Numbered from the stretch's first letter, positions 24,749 to 34,946 are shown. The stretch: DNA of 47,995 nt from NAT127 sp041655035 (GCA_041655035.1 JBAZCN010000009.1:1-47995), one strand, 5' to 3'. Notes: generated by a model from the sequence alone, not told the origin. Translations and numbers: made by a program.

Positions 24749-25558
24749 TCACTCCTGGTCCCGGTCGCCCTCGGCCACTGCCGCGCGCTTGCGCAATTTG
24801 CGATAGCGGCTGTAAACCCAGAACAGCGGCGCTGAACAGGCGTAGACGAGCGCCATGGTGAAAAGTACCCGGGCCGGGTCGATGGAGACCACGACAAAAA
24901 CCATCACCACGGCAATGATCACCACAAAGGGCACCCTGCCCTTGAGGTCGAGCCCTTTGAGGCTCTTGTAGTGCAGATTCGACACCATCAACAGGCCGGC
25001 AACGGCGGTCACCACCGCGGCCAGCACGGTGAGCCCGAACGACGAGGCCTCGTTGTGACCACTCCACACCATGCCCGCCACCAGGGCGGCGGCGGAAGGG
25101 CTGGCCAGGCCGACGAAGAAGCGTTTGTCGGCCACGTCCACCTGGGTATTGAAACGGGCGAGGCGCAGCGCGGCACAGGAGGCATAGATGAACGCCGCCG
25201 CCCAGCCGACCTTGCCGAGATCCTGGAGCATCCAGCTGAACGCCACCACCGCCGGGGCGACCCCGAAGGACACCATGTCGGAGAGGCTGTCGTACTGCAC
25301 GCCGAAGGCGCTCTGAGTGTTGGTCATGCGCGCCACCTGGCCATCGAGTCCGTCGAAGAACATGGCGACGAAGATCGCCATCGCGGCCTCTTGGAAATTG
25401 CCGTTCATCCCCGCCAGGATGGCGTAGAAGCCGGCAAACATGGCGCCCGTGGTCAGCAGGTTGGGCAACAGGTAGATGCCTCGCCGCCGGCCCCGCGTCT
25501 CGGCCTGACCGTCGTCGGGCTGATCGGGATTGGCGGGGATCTGTGGTTCGGATTCCAT
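24749..25558 (-). CDS. pssA: CDP-diacylglycerol-serine O-phosphatidyltransferase
   Basis: A 269-residue integral membrane enzyme that makes phosphatidylserine from CDP-diacylglycerol and serine. The CDP-alcohol phosphotransferase motif DG-x2-AR-x8-G-x3-D-x3-D is perfect (from DGQVAR to YDSLSD), and several hydrophobic helices follow. The N-terminal 30 residues are polar (PANPDQPDDGQAETRGRRRG). The start could instead be ATG 25576, six codons earlier; neither has a strong ribosome site. Confidence 0.93.
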   Translation of the reverse strand: MESEPQIPANPDQPDDGQAETRGRRRGIYLLPNLLTTGAMFAGFYAILAGMNGNFQEAAMAIFVAMFFDGLDGQVARMTNTQSAFGVQYDSLSDMVSFGVAPAVVAFSWMLQDLGKVGWAAAFIYASCAALRLARFNTQVDVADKRFFVGLASPSAAALVAGMVWSGHNEASSFGLTVLAAVVTAVAGLLMVSNLHYKSLKGLDLKGRVPFVVIIAVVMVFVVVSIDPARVLFTMALVYACSAPLFWVYSRYRKLRKRAAVAEGDRDQE

Positions 25559-25746
25559 TGCTCTGAAACTCGGCATACGCGGGTGCACAATGTACCACTG
25601 CTGCCCGCCATTGTTAAGGAATCCCCCGTCACCGAATGCGGTGTCGATGACGCCAGGGGCGAGACGCCGGCAGCTCCCAACCATCCGCTCCGCTCGCCAC
25701 CGGCTCCCGGAGACGTTATCCGCGAGGCGGTCGCCGTCGCCAATAT

Positions 25747-25774
25747 TTGTCATCTATGTAAATTATAGTATGCT
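25747..25774 (+). promoter_or_regulatory. Putative sigma70 promoter for the amidase gene
   Basis: TTGTCA (25747-25752), a 16-bp spacer and TATGCT (25769-25774) lie in a locally A/T-rich patch within the divergent pssA/amidase gap (25559-25859). I see no other gene or clear site in that gap. Confidence 0.4.
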
Positions 25775-25859
25775 CGCTTTCACCCTCGCCGCAACGGGCC
25801 GATACTGGCCGAGGGCTGTCACCCCCCGACCCCGTCAAGTCAATAATAAGGAGCCACCC

Positions 25860-27371
25860 ATGACCGAATCAGATCGCGATCAATCACCACCGGATCAACA
25901 GCGCCGCACCCTGCTCAAAGGCATGGCCGGGAGCGCCCTCCTGGCCGCAACCGGCGGTATCGCCCAGGTCGCCGGCGCCGCCGAGCGGGGCGAGGAACTG
26001 ACCTGGATGCCCGCCTGGCAAATCCGCGAGTTGATCGGCAAGAAAGACATCTCCCCGGTCGAGGTCACCGAGCACTTTCTCAACCGCATCGAGAATCTCG
26101 ACGGCAAGTTGAAATCCTTCATGACCGTCGACCAACAGGGCGCCAGGGCCCAGGCCAGGGCGGCCGAGAAAGCCGTGCTCGCCGGCGAGCCGCTGGGGCC
26201 GCTCCACGGGATACCGGTTTCGGTAAAGGACCATATCGCCATCAAGGGCCTGCCCAAATTCGATATGGGGCTGCTGCGCCATATCGACAAAGCTCCCTGG
26301 GACGATGTGCAGGTGGAGCGGCTGCGCAAGGCCGGCGCCATCCTGTTCGGCACCAATACCGAGATGGGGTCGGGCTCCGATGTCACCAAGATGCCGCGCG
26401 AGTTCAACTGGGATGTCGAGGCCCGCAGCGCCTGGGATCAGTCCCGGGTACCCGGCTGGTCCAGCTCCGGCTCGGCCACCGCGGCCGTGGCCCGCCTGGT
26501 ACCCATCGCCATCGGTTCCGATGGCGGCGGCTCGACCCGCCTGCCGTCAGCCTACTCCGGCATTGTCGGCATCGCCGCCACCCCGGGCCGGATTCCCTGG
26601 ATCCATCCGAGTTCGCCGACCCTGGCGCTGTCGGCCAGCACCGGCCCCATGTGCCGGAACCTCCGCGACGCGGCGATAGCCACCCAGGCCATGTCGGGCC
26701 CCGACGGCCGCGACTTTTTCAGCTTCCAGGATCCCCATCCCGATTTTCTCTCCGATATCGACAAAGGCGTGGACGGCATGCGCTTCGCCTGGACCGACGA
26801 CTTCGGCTACGCCGCGATGTACGCCCTGGAGGAAAGCCCGCGGGTGATCGCCGCGATTCGCAACGCCGCCATGGGCTTTGACAGCATCGGCGCCAAGGTC
26901 AATGTGACCGATGAGACCTGGGAAGATTTCTTCGGTGGCTTCATGGTGATGAACCAGGCTTTCGGCAGCGGCGGCCGGGGTCGTGGCGAGATGCCCTCCG
27001 AGGAAACCTACCTGGCCTCGGTGGCCGTTCGCGGTCGCAACTACGACAAGTTCATGGCGGTATTCAAGGACCACGATGTGATTCTCGCTCCCACCGCCCA
27101 GTTGCTGGCCCCCAAGGTCGAGGAATGGAACGCGCGCTGGACCACCAACGATGGGACATTCCCCCACGGCACCTTCGCCGGCACCTACGTCAGCCACGTG
27201 ATGATGTTCAACTGGCTGGGCTTTCCCGCCTTCAATGTGCCGGCAGGCTTTGTCGACGGGCTGCCGGTGGGCATGCAGATCATCGGCAGGCCGGGCAGCG
27301 AGGCGAAGATGTTCCGCGTGGCCCAGGCATTCTTGAAGGCGTATCCGAGGGACGAGCGACCACCGGTTTGA
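25860..27371 (+). CDS. Tat-exported amidase (amidase signature family)
   Basis: A 503-residue amidase-signature hydrolase acting on an unknown amide, probably in the periplasm. The N-terminus has a twin-arginine signal, QQRRTLLKGMAGSALLAAT, with cleavage near residue 40 (AGA-AE). The Ser-cisSer-Lys triad is visible: Lys in VSVKDHIAIKG, Ser in GWSSSGSATAAVA, and the nucleophile region GSDGGGSTRLPSAYSG. AAGGAG (25848-25853) fixes the ATG. It stands alone on its strand and converges on the LuxR regulator. Confidence 0.93.
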   Translation: MTESDRDQSPPDQQRRTLLKGMAGSALLAATGGIAQVAGAAERGEELTWMPAWQIRELIGKKDISPVEVTEHFLNRIENLDGKLKSFMTVDQQGARAQARAAEKAVLAGEPLGPLHGIPVSVKDHIAIKGLPKFDMGLLRHIDKAPWDDVQVERLRKAGAILFGTNTEMGSGSDVTKMPREFNWDVEARSAWDQSRVPGWSSSGSATAAVARLVPIAIGSDGGGSTRLPSAYSGIVGIAATPGRIPWIHPSSPTLALSASTGPMCRNLRDAAIATQAMSGPDGRDFFSFQDPHPDFLSDIDKGVDGMRFAWTDDFGYAAMYALEESPRVIAAIRNAAMGFDSIGAKVNVTDETWEDFFGGFMVMNQAFGSGGRGRGEMPSEETYLASVAVRGRNYDKFMAVFKDHDVILAPTAQLLAPKVEEWNARWTTNDGTFPHGTFAGTYVSHVMMFNWLGFPAFNVPAGFVDGLPVGMQIIGRPGSEAKMFRVAQAFLKAYPRDERPPV

Positions 27372-27417
27372 GGACGAGGCGTTCCATCTCACGCCGGTAA
27401 TATGAAAAGAGGCTTCG

Positions 27418-30144
27418 TCAGGGAATAAACCCCAGCCGCCGCGCCCGCTCCACTGCTTGCAGCCGGCTGCGGGTGCCCAGCTTGTCGAAGATCTGCTGCA
27501 TGTACCACTTGATCGAGCCTTCGGTCATGCCGAGCCGTTCGGCGACCTCGCGGTTGCGCATGCCGATGCTGACCTGCTGCAACACCTCCAGCTCGCGATC
27601 GGTGAGGCTGCCGTAGATGCCTTCCTGACTGTCGACCCGGGCGCTGTTGTGCACAGTGCCGCCAAAGGCTTGCAGCAATTTCAAGGCGAACCTGTCTGTG
27701 GCGCTGGTGGCCTCGGTATCGGTTTGGCAGCACTGCTCCAACAGCGTGCGCACCGGGGCGCCCTCATCGATGAAACTGCGGATCACCCCCATTGGCGCGG
27801 CGGCCGCCATCGCCTCCCTCAACACCCGCTGGGCGGTGCGGGAGCCCTCGCCGAGCAGCAGCGCCTGTGCCAGCAGGATGCTCCAGCGGACATAGGAGTA
27901 CTGGGCGCCGCGGGCCTCGCAAAAACTTCGCCAATTGCGCGCCACCTGGATCGCCTCCCCCACCTGATCGCCGGTCAGCGCCACCCGCATCCAGGCCATG
28001 GCGCGCAATTCATCGACTGCCAGGCGGGTGATTTTCGGCACCACGTCGTCACGGGATTCAGGAATGCCGGCGGTGCGGACAAGTTGCTGGATACGGCTGG
28101 CGGAGCCGCCGGGCGAGCGGGACAGGATCCGCAACTGCTCGTGGACCACCTCGAAGCGCAAGCGCTCCAGGTTGCGGTCCAGCGCCATGGCCATCGCGTC
28201 ATCGAGCACCAGCAGCGCCTCTTCATCCTCCCCCTGGAGAACCAGCAACCGCGCCTGGGTAATGGCCACCGCGACAAACTGGTCCACCAGCCCCCAGTCG
28301 GTGGCATTGGCGGACTGCCTGGACAGCAATTCATAGGCCTGTTCGGTATGGTTGCGCTCATAAAGCAGCGCCGCCAACGGGAGGCCCGGCAGGGCGATCA
28401 GCGAAGAGCGCTCGCCACCGTAGCGCAGGGCGACGGCAATGCCCTCCTCCAGGGTCTGCACCGCGGCGTCGGCCTTGCCCATGGCGAACAGCGTGGTGCC
28501 GATCACCGCCAGGGCGGCGATCAGGGCAAAATCGTAGCCGGAGCGCTGCAACACGCCCCGGGCCTTGGCGGCGAGGCTGTCGATATCGGTGAAGCGAAAC
28601 TGCTGGCGCTGCGCATAGAGCAGTTGGGCATACACCGAACCGGCGAGGTAGGGGTGCAGGTCCTGGTGAGCGAGGCCCAGCAGTTCCTGGCATTTGCGCT
28701 CCACGGTGAGGGCGTCGTCGCGGGCGGCGGCCAGGGTCATCTCGCGATGCAGTAACTGATGGCGCAACTGATCGAGATCGACGGCCGGAATGGTGCTGAT
28801 GTTCTCCCAGTCCTCCATGCGCCGGCGCACCGAGGTGAGCAGTTCCTGGGCCTGCTCGAAATGCAGATGGCGCATCAGATGCCAGGCCCAGGTGAGCAGA
28901 ATCGTGGGGTATTGCTGCAATTCCTGGAGCGGAATGCGTTCGACAAACTTCATCACCAGGCGGATGCGGCCCTTGTAGGTCCAGTCCTGGGAACAGCTCT
29001 CGAGGATTTCGGCGGCGCGTCCGGGATGCCCGGCGGCGAGCGCCGCCTCGATCGCCTCCACCGGCTGATCCTTCTCGCGGAACCAGTCGGCGGCGCGCAG
29101 CAGCAGCCCCGCCTGCCCTTCGAAACCGCCGTCCTCCAGGCGCCGGCGGAGAAAGTCGCGGAACAGGGGGTGATAGCGGTACCACTGGCGCTCTTCATCG
29201 AGCCCCACCAGGAAGAGCCCGGCGCCGGCAATCTCGTCGAGGATTTTGCGCGACTGGCGGATTTCCAGCACATGGTTGCAGAGGCTGGCGCAGAAGCGGT
29301 CGAGCAGCGAGCTCCGGAGCAGGAAGTTCTGCACCGCCGGGGGCTGGATGGACAGCACCTGTTCGGCGAAATAGTCCGACACGGCCTGGTGGCTGCCGGA
29401 ATAGTCCTTCATCAGCGACTCGGAATCAGTGCCGTTGCGAAGCGCCAGCCGGGCCAGCTTGATACCGGTGATCCAGCCGTCGGTGCGCGACGCCAACAGA
29501 TCGAGAACCGCCGGCGGCAAATCCCGCCAGCCGCTTGCCGCCAGGTAGGCGCGGATCTCGTCGCTGGTGAAGCGCAGCTGCTCCATGCCGATTTCCAGCA
29601 GTTGCCCCCTGGCCCTGGCCGTCGCCAGGCCCAGGTTGACCTGGGTGCGGGAAGCGACGATCACGCTCAGCCAGCGGGGCGCGGCGTCGAGGAAACGGCC
29701 GAGCATCGCCACCGATTCCTCGGAGAGGAAATGCAGGTCATCGATGAACAGCATCACCGGCGTTCCGACGTCCGCCAATAGATTGACCAGGCCGGTGATC
29801 ATATCCTCCGGGGCCTGATAGCGGCGGCTTTCCACCAGGGCGCTGATCCGCTCGCCGATCTCCGGCAGGGCGCGGCCGAGCGCCGCCGCGGCATAGGCCA
29901 GCAAATCGACGGGATCGAGGCCGGAGGAATCGATGGTCACCCAACCCACCGGCCGCCCTTCATCCCGCAGCCGTTGAATCCACTGGGACAGCAGGCTGGT
30001 TTTGCCGAAGCCGGCGGGCGCCTGCACGATACTGAGCTTGTGCCTGGCGACCTCTCCCGCCAGCGCCGTCAGCCGGGCGCGAGGCAACAGACTGCCCGCC
30101 TCGACGGGAGGGGAAAGCCTGGTTTTGAGCAGTTGGTAGGACAT
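27418..30144 (-). CDS. MalT-like LuxR-family ATP-binding regulator (LAL type)
   Basis: A 908-residue STAND-type activator. Walker A is APAGFGKTS (42-50) and Walker B is MLFIDDLHF. A long helical-repeat middle follows. The C-terminal LuxR HTH (LTDRELEVLQQVSIG; MTEGSIKWYMQQIFDKL) ends the protein. Such proteins bind an inducer, use ATP to oligomerise and activate transcription. ATG 30144 begins MSYQLLKTRLSPP, the usual LAL opening; ATG 30189 is a possible longer start. It lies downstream of the beta-oxidation operon on the same strand and faces the amidase; its targets are unknown. Confidence 0.93.
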   Translation of the reverse strand: MSYQLLKTRLSPPVEAGSLLPRARLTALAGEVARHKLSIVQAPAGFGKTSLLSQWIQRLRDEGRPVGWVTIDSSGLDPVDLLAYAAAALGRALPEIGERISALVESRRYQAPEDMITGLVNLLADVGTPVMLFIDDLHFLSEESVAMLGRFLDAAPRWLSVIVASRTQVNLGLATARARGQLLEIGMEQLRFTSDEIRAYLAASGWRDLPPAVLDLLASRTDGWITGIKLARLALRNGTDSESLMKDYSGSHQAVSDYFAEQVLSIQPPAVQNFLLRSSLLDRFCASLCNHVLEIRQSRKILDEIAGAGLFLVGLDEERQWYRYHPLFRDFLRRRLEDGGFEGQAGLLLRAADWFREKDQPVEAIEAALAAGHPGRAAEILESCSQDWTYKGRIRLVMKFVERIPLQELQQYPTILLTWAWHLMRHLHFEQAQELLTSVRRRMEDWENISTIPAVDLDQLRHQLLHREMTLAAARDDALTVERKCQELLGLAHQDLHPYLAGSVYAQLLYAQRQQFRFTDIDSLAAKARGVLQRSGYDFALIAALAVIGTTLFAMGKADAAVQTLEEGIAVALRYGGERSSLIALPGLPLAALLYERNHTEQAYELLSRQSANATDWGLVDQFVAVAITQARLLVLQGEDEEALLVLDDAMAMALDRNLERLRFEVVHEQLRILSRSPGGSASRIQQLVRTAGIPESRDDVVPKITRLAVDELRAMAWMRVALTGDQVGEAIQVARNWRSFCEARGAQYSYVRWSILLAQALLLGEGSRTAQRVLREAMAAAAPMGVIRSFIDEGAPVRTLLEQCCQTDTEATSATDRFALKLLQAFGGTVHNSARVDSQEGIYGSLTDRELEVLQQVSIGMRNREVAERLGMTEGSIKWYMQQIFDKLGTRSRLQAVERARRLGFIP

Positions 30145-30300
30145 CGCACCCCGTCGTGAACACTGTCCGCGGGCACGGAGCTGATCCATGGATGGCGCGG
30201 AAACACTAAACCACCGGGCAGGGCCGCCGCGGCAGGATGAGGTCTAACGATATAAGCAAACAGAGGCGCTGTCCACCGGACGGGCAGCCCTGCGGACGGT

Positions 30301-30330
30301 CCGACCGAACCCCGTTCGAGATCCGGTCGG
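30301..30330. repeat. Nested inverted repeat between the LuxR regulator and acyl-CoA dehydrogenase genes
   Basis: CCGACCG (30301-30307) pairs with CGGTCGG (30324-30330), and inside it CGAAC-CCC-GTTCG (30306-30318) forms a second short hairpin. It lies 18 bp past the end of the acyl-CoA dehydrogenase gene and about 160 bp upstream of the LuxR start. It could end the first transcript or act as an operator for the second; there is no T-run. Confidence 0.4.
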
Positions 30331-30348
30331 TTCCGTTGACCACGGCAA

Positions 30349-31530
30349 TCAGAAGTTGCGGGTGTTGAACGGCACGTAATCCGCCGACAGCAGGTCGCGG
30401 CTGATGATGATCTTCATGATCTCCGAGGTGCCGGCATAGATGGACGAAATCCGCGCGTCGGTGAACTGGCGGGAGATCGGGTATTCATCCATGTAGCCGG
30501 CGCCACCGTGGAGCTGGACACCGAGATCCGCCGCCTTCATCTGCAGATCAGCGGTGGCGAGCTTGGCCTTGGACGCCATCACCGCGGTGAGTTCGCCGGC
30601 ATTGCAGGCCTCGACGCAGCGGTCGATGAAGCACTGCTGGATATCGAGCTCGGTGCGCAGTTCGGCCAGCTTGAACTGGGTGTTCTGGAACGACGCCAGG
30701 GACTTGCCGAACACCCGCCGCGCCTGGACGAACTCCAGGGTCAGGTCGAAGGATACCTGGGCCGCGGACAGCGCCATGCAGGCGGCGATCAGGCGCTCGT
30801 CGGCGAGCCCCTCCATCAGGTAGTAGAACCCCTTGGACGGATCGCCGAGAACATTGGCATCCGGCACCTTGACGTCGTTGAAGAACATCTCGGCGGTGTC
30901 CTGCGCCTTCATCCCCATCTTGTCGAGCTTCTTGCCGCGCTCGAAACCGGGCATCCCGCGCTCCACCAGGAACAGGCCGAGACTGTGGGGGTTGTTCTCC
31001 GGGTCGGTCTTGGCCGCCACCACCACCAGATCGGCGTTGATGCCGTTGGAGATATAGGTCTTGGCGCCATTGAGCACCCAGTGGTCGCCCACCTTCTTCG
31101 CGGTAGCGCGCATGCCGGCCAGGTCGCTGCCGGCGTCCGGCTCGGTCATCGCCACGGCGAGAATGGTCTCGCCGGACACGCAACCGGGCATGAAGCGGTC
31201 GAGCTGCTCCTTGCTGCCGAAGCGGCCCAGATAGGGGCCGACGAGGCGGCTGTGCAGGGGCGCATAAAAATCGTTGCAGCGGGCGTAGGCCAGTTCCTCG
31301 AGGATGATCTGCTCGTAGCGGAAGTCCTTGTCGCCGATGGCGCCATACTCCTCGTCGGGCCAGACCATCAGGAAGCCCTGGTCGCCGGCGGCCTTGAACG
31401 CCGCGCGATCGACGATGCCCTCCTCCCGCCAACGCTCCATGTGCGGCACGATCTGCTGGGCCAGGAACTTGCGGTAGGCCTCGCGGAACATTTGCTGTTC
31501 TTCGGTAAAGTTTCTCTGGAACATGGTCAT
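30349..31530 (-). CDS. Acyl-CoA dehydrogenase
   Basis: A 393-residue FAD enzyme that introduces the alpha-beta double bond into an acyl-CoA. VAMTEPDAGSDLAG is the FAD/substrate motif, and the C-terminal QLHGGAGYMDEYP and YAGTSEIMKIIISR carry the catalytic Glu position of the family. It is closer in look to long/medium-chain dehydrogenases than to FadE (about 815 residues). It follows the hydratase/dehydrogenase fusion by 10 nt in the same operon. ATG 31524 is an alternative start with better spacing to GAGG. Confidence 0.96.
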   Translation of the reverse strand: MTMFQRNFTEEQQMFREAYRKFLAQQIVPHMERWREEGIVDRAAFKAAGDQGFLMVWPDEEYGAIGDKDFRYEQIILEELAYARCNDFYAPLHSRLVGPYLGRFGSKEQLDRFMPGCVSGETILAVAMTEPDAGSDLAGMRATAKKVGDHWVLNGAKTYISNGINADLVVVAAKTDPENNPHSLGLFLVERGMPGFERGKKLDKMGMKAQDTAEMFFNDVKVPDANVLGDPSKGFYYLMEGLADERLIAACMALSAAQVSFDLTLEFVQARRVFGKSLASFQNTQFKLAELRTELDIQQCFIDRCVEACNAGELTAVMASKAKLATADLQMKAADLGVQLHGGAGYMDEYPISRQFTDARISSIYAGTSEIMKIIISRDLLSADYVPFNTRNF

Positions 31531-31540
31531 CTACCTCGGA

Positions 31541-33694
31541 TCAACCGGCATTGGGGCCGTGGAAGGTGAGGCCGCGTCCGGCGCGATCCACCAGCCAGGC
31601 CGAGGGTTTGAAGCGCGGGCCGTACTTGGCGGCCAGCTCTTCGCACTCCGCCACGAAGCGGGCGGTGCCCACGGTGTCGATATAGGACAGGGTGCCGCCG
31701 GTATAGGCGGGAAAACCCCAGCCCAGCAGGGCGCCCAGATCGCCATCGGCGGCATGGGTGAGCACATTTTCCTCGAGGCAGCGAGCGGTCTCGAGGGCCT
31801 GGATATGCAGGTAGCGCTTGACCACCTCGCGCACATCGGGCTGCTCGGCGGATACCGGGAACAGCGCCGCCAGGCCCGGCCAGATGCGCTTGCCGCCTTC
31901 CGCTGGATAGTCGTAGAAGCCGCCATCGCCGCGCCGGCCGATGCGTTTCTGGTCTTCCACCATCACCTTCATCACGTTGTAGGCGCAGGGCAGCGTGTAC
32001 CTGTCACCCTCGGCGGCGATGGATTGCTTGACGATCTTCCACGGCAGCTCGATGGTGAGGGCGTCCGTCAGCTCCAGCGGGCCGATGGGCATTCCGGCGA
32101 TCTTGCCGGCATTTTCGATGATGGCGGGGTCTACACCCTCCTCCAGCAGTTTCATGCCCTCGTGGATAAAGGTCTGGAATACCCGGCTGGTGTAGAAACC
32201 GCGGGAATCGTTGACCAGCACCGGCGTCATGCGCAACTGGCCCACCAGATCCAGCGCCTGGGCCAGGGTTTCCTGGCTGGTATCCTTGCCGCTGATCACC
32301 TCGATCAGGGGCATGCGCTCCACCGGCGAAAAGAAGTGCAGGCCGATAAAGCGCTCCGGGCGCACCGACGCCTTCGCCAGGTCGGAAATGGGCAGGGTTG
32401 ACGTATTGCTGGCGTAGATGCCGGTGGCGGGCAGAACCGCTTCAGCCTTGCGGGTGACATCGGCCTTGATTTCGATATCCTCGAACACCGCTTCGATGAC
32501 GATGTCGCAACCCTCCAGGTCGGCGTAGTCAACGGTGGGCGTGATTTTCGCCAGCAGGGCATCGGCCTTGTCCTGGGTCAGGGTGCCGCGCTCGAGGCCC
32601 TTCTTGACGATTTTTTCGCTGTAGTTCTTGCCCTTTTCAGCAAACTCGATCTTGCTGTCGAGCAATACCACCTCGATGCCCACCTTGGCGGCCACATGGG
32701 CGATACCGGAACCCATCAGGCCGGCGCCAAGCACGCCAATCTTGTTGTACTTGACCTTGTCGAAGCCCTCGGGACGGCGGATCAGCTTGTCCGCCAGACC
32801 CTTGTTGACGAAGCTGGTGCGGATGATGTTGCGCGCCTCCGGGCTGGTCATCAGCCGGGCAAAGAGCTTGCTCTCGACACTCAGGGCCTTGTCGAAGGGC
32901 ATCAGCATGCCTTCGAAAATGGCGTCCAGGTTGACGATGGGGGCCGGGTAATTGTGCCAGGTCTTGGCGGCGATCTTGCCCGCCAGCACCGAGTAGCTGA
33001 AACCCTGGATGGGGTTGAGCAGGCCCTGCCCTTCCTTCACCTTGTAGCCCTTCTTGTCCCAGGGGCGCACCGGATCGATGCCCGCTTCGATGGCCTTGCG
33101 GGCGGCGGCCAGCAACTGGTCGGCGGGCACCACTTCGTTGACCATGCCGAGCTTGAGGGCTTCGGCGGGACCGACGGTCTTGCCCTCGACGATCAGCGGT
33201 ACGGATTTATCGATGCCGATCAGGCGCGGCAGGCGCTGGGTGCCACCGGAACCGGCCAGCAGGCCCACGGTGACTTCCGGCAGGCCGAGCTTGATCCTGG
33301 GGTCGTCGGCGACGATCTGGTAATGGCACGCCAGGCACAGCTCGTAGCCGCCGCCGAGGGCGAGGCCGTTGATGGCCGCCACGAACGGCTTGCCGCAGGT
33401 CTCCAGCTTGCGGTGCATGCCGGTGGCCTGGTGACTGAAGGCCAGCGCCTCTTCCACGGTCAGGTTGTTTTCCATGCGCTCGAGGATGCCCTTGAGATCG
33501 GCACCGGCCATAAAGGCGGACTTGCCGGAAGTGATGATGGCGCCCTTCACGGCGTCATCGGCGGCGATCCTGTCGACGGCCGCGTTCATCTCGTCGAGCC
33601 ACTCGGGGGATACCACGTTCATCGGCCGGCCGGGGTCATCCAGGGTGATGAGGGCGATACCGTCCTGAACTTCATACTTGATCTGGTTGGTCAT
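31541..33694 (-). CDS. Enoyl-CoA hydratase/3-hydroxyacyl-CoA dehydrogenase fusion (FadB/FadJ-like)
   Basis: A 717-residue bifunctional beta-oxidation enzyme. The hydratase domain (about 1-190) has both catalytic glutamates (ALGGGYELCLA and GLPEVTVG). The dehydrogenase domain starts at GVLGAGLMGSGIAHVA (about residue 325) and has the catalytic His in GLHFFSPVERMPL. A second C-terminal HCDH helical domain completes it. Downstream and upstream genes supply the first and last steps of the cycle. FadJ is the nearest size match (714); I leave the symbol open. Confidence 0.96.
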   Translation of the reverse strand: MTNQIKYEVQDGIALITLDDPGRPMNVVSPEWLDEMNAAVDRIAADDAVKGAIITSGKSAFMAGADLKGILERMENNLTVEEALAFSHQATGMHRKLETCGKPFVAAINGLALGGGYELCLACHYQIVADDPRIKLGLPEVTVGLLAGSGGTQRLPRLIGIDKSVPLIVEGKTVGPAEALKLGMVNEVVPADQLLAAARKAIEAGIDPVRPWDKKGYKVKEGQGLLNPIQGFSYSVLAGKIAAKTWHNYPAPIVNLDAIFEGMLMPFDKALSVESKLFARLMTSPEARNIIRTSFVNKGLADKLIRRPEGFDKVKYNKIGVLGAGLMGSGIAHVAAKVGIEVVLLDSKIEFAEKGKNYSEKIVKKGLERGTLTQDKADALLAKITPTVDYADLEGCDIVIEAVFEDIEIKADVTRKAEAVLPATGIYASNTSTLPISDLAKASVRPERFIGLHFFSPVERMPLIEVISGKDTSQETLAQALDLVGQLRMTPVLVNDSRGFYTSRVFQTFIHEGMKLLEEGVDPAIIENAGKIAGMPIGPLELTDALTIELPWKIVKQSIAAEGDRYTLPCAYNVMKVMVEDQKRIGRRGDGGFYDYPAEGGKRIWPGLAALFPVSAEQPDVREVVKRYLHIQALETARCLEENVLTHAADGDLGALLGWGFPAYTGGTLSYIDTVGTARFVAECEELAAKYGPRFKPSAWLVDRAGRGLTFHGPNAG

Positions 33695-33737
33695 GGTGCA
33701 AATTCCCGTATTTGTCTTGGCTGCGGGCCGCTGGGGC

Positions 33738-34946
33738 TCACACGCGCTCGATGATGGTGGCAGTGGCGAGGCCGTTGCCCGCGCACAGGGTGATCAGGCC
33801 GGTGTTGAGATCGCGGCGCTCCAGTTCATCGAGGAGAATACCGGTGATCATCGCGCCGGTGGCGCCGAGGGGATGGCCGAGGGCGATGGCGCCGCCATTG
33901 ACGTTGACCTTGCTGTGGTCGACGCCCATCTCGCTCATGAAGTTCATCACCACCGAGGCGAAGGCCTCGTTGATTTCCACCAGGTCGATATCGGACATCT
34001 GCATACCGGCGCGCTTCAGCAGCTTCTGCACGCAGGCCACGGGGCCGTCGAGCATGATGGTCTGCTCGCTGCCGATGGAGGTGAAGGCACGGATTCTGGC
34101 GCGGGGCTTGAGTCCCGCGGCCTGGCCGAAGGCCTCGCCACCCACCAGCACCACGGCGGCGCCGTCGACGATGCCGCTGGAGTTGCCGGCGGTGTGGACG
34201 TGGTTCACTTCCAGCACTTCGGGGTAGCGCTGCATGGCCACGGCGTCGAAACCGTAGTCCTTGCCGAAGGTGGTGAAGGCGGGCTTGAGGCCGGCCAGGG
34301 ATTCAGCCGTGGTGTCGGGACGGCGGTATTCGTCGTGATCGAGCAGCACCTGGCCGAGGGAATCCACCACCGGCACGATGGAGCGGGCAAAACGGCCCTC
34401 GTCCCAGGCCTTGGCGGCGCGTTTCTGGGATTCGAGGGCATAGGCATCCACGTCCTCGCGGCTGAAACCCTTGCGGGTGGCGATCAGGTCGGCGCCAATC
34501 CCCTGGGGGGCGTAGTAGTTGTGGTAGGCAATCCACGGGTCCGCCGCCCAGGCGCCGGTATCGGAGCCCATCAGGGTGCGGGACATGGACTCCACACCGC
34601 CGCCAATGGCGGCATCGGCGGCGCCGGTCATGACCTGCATCGCGGCGTTGTTCATGGCTTCGAGGGCGGAGGCACAGAAGCGGTGCACCTGCTGGCCAGC
34701 GACGGTCTGTGCATAACCGGCCTGCAATACGGCGCCGCGGGCGATATTGCCGCCCTGCTCACCGACCGGCTGGGCACAGCCGAGAATCACATCGTCGACC
34801 AGGGCGGTGTCGAGGCCATTGCGCTCGCGCAGCGCCTGGAGGGTCTGTGCCGCCAGCTGAATGGACGAGACTTCGTGCAGCGAACCGTCCGGACGCCCGC
34901 GGCCCCGAGGAGTACGAACATGGTCGTAGATGAATGCCTGTGCCAA
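33738..34946 (-). CDS. Acetyl-CoA acetyltransferase (thiolase)
   Basis: A 402-residue type-II thiolase that cleaves 3-oxoacyl-CoA or joins acetyl-CoA units. The nucleophile is C91 (VHRFCASALEAM), the loops are INEAFA and GGAIALGHPLGATGA, and the second active cysteine is in CAGNGLATA, which replaces the more common CxGGG. The start is TTG 34946, set by GGAGG 5 nt upstream; the TTG at 34958 would precede the ribosome site. First gene of the thiolase-fusion-dehydrogenase operon. Confidence 0.95.
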   Translation of the reverse strand: MAQAFIYDHVRTPRGRGRPDGSLHEVSSIQLAAQTLQALRERNGLDTALVDDVILGCAQPVGEQGGNIARGAVLQAGYAQTVAGQQVHRFCASALEAMNNAAMQVMTGAADAAIGGGVESMSRTLMGSDTGAWAADPWIAYHNYYAPQGIGADLIATRKGFSREDVDAYALESQKRAAKAWDEGRFARSIVPVVDSLGQVLLDHDEYRRPDTTAESLAGLKPAFTTFGKDYGFDAVAMQRYPEVLEVNHVHTAGNSSGIVDGAAVVLVGGEAFGQAAGLKPRARIRAFTSIGSEQTIMLDGPVACVQKLLKRAGMQMSDIDLVEINEAFASVVMNFMSEMGVDHSKVNVNGGAIALGHPLGATGAMITGILLDELERRDLNTGLITLCAGNGLATATIIERV

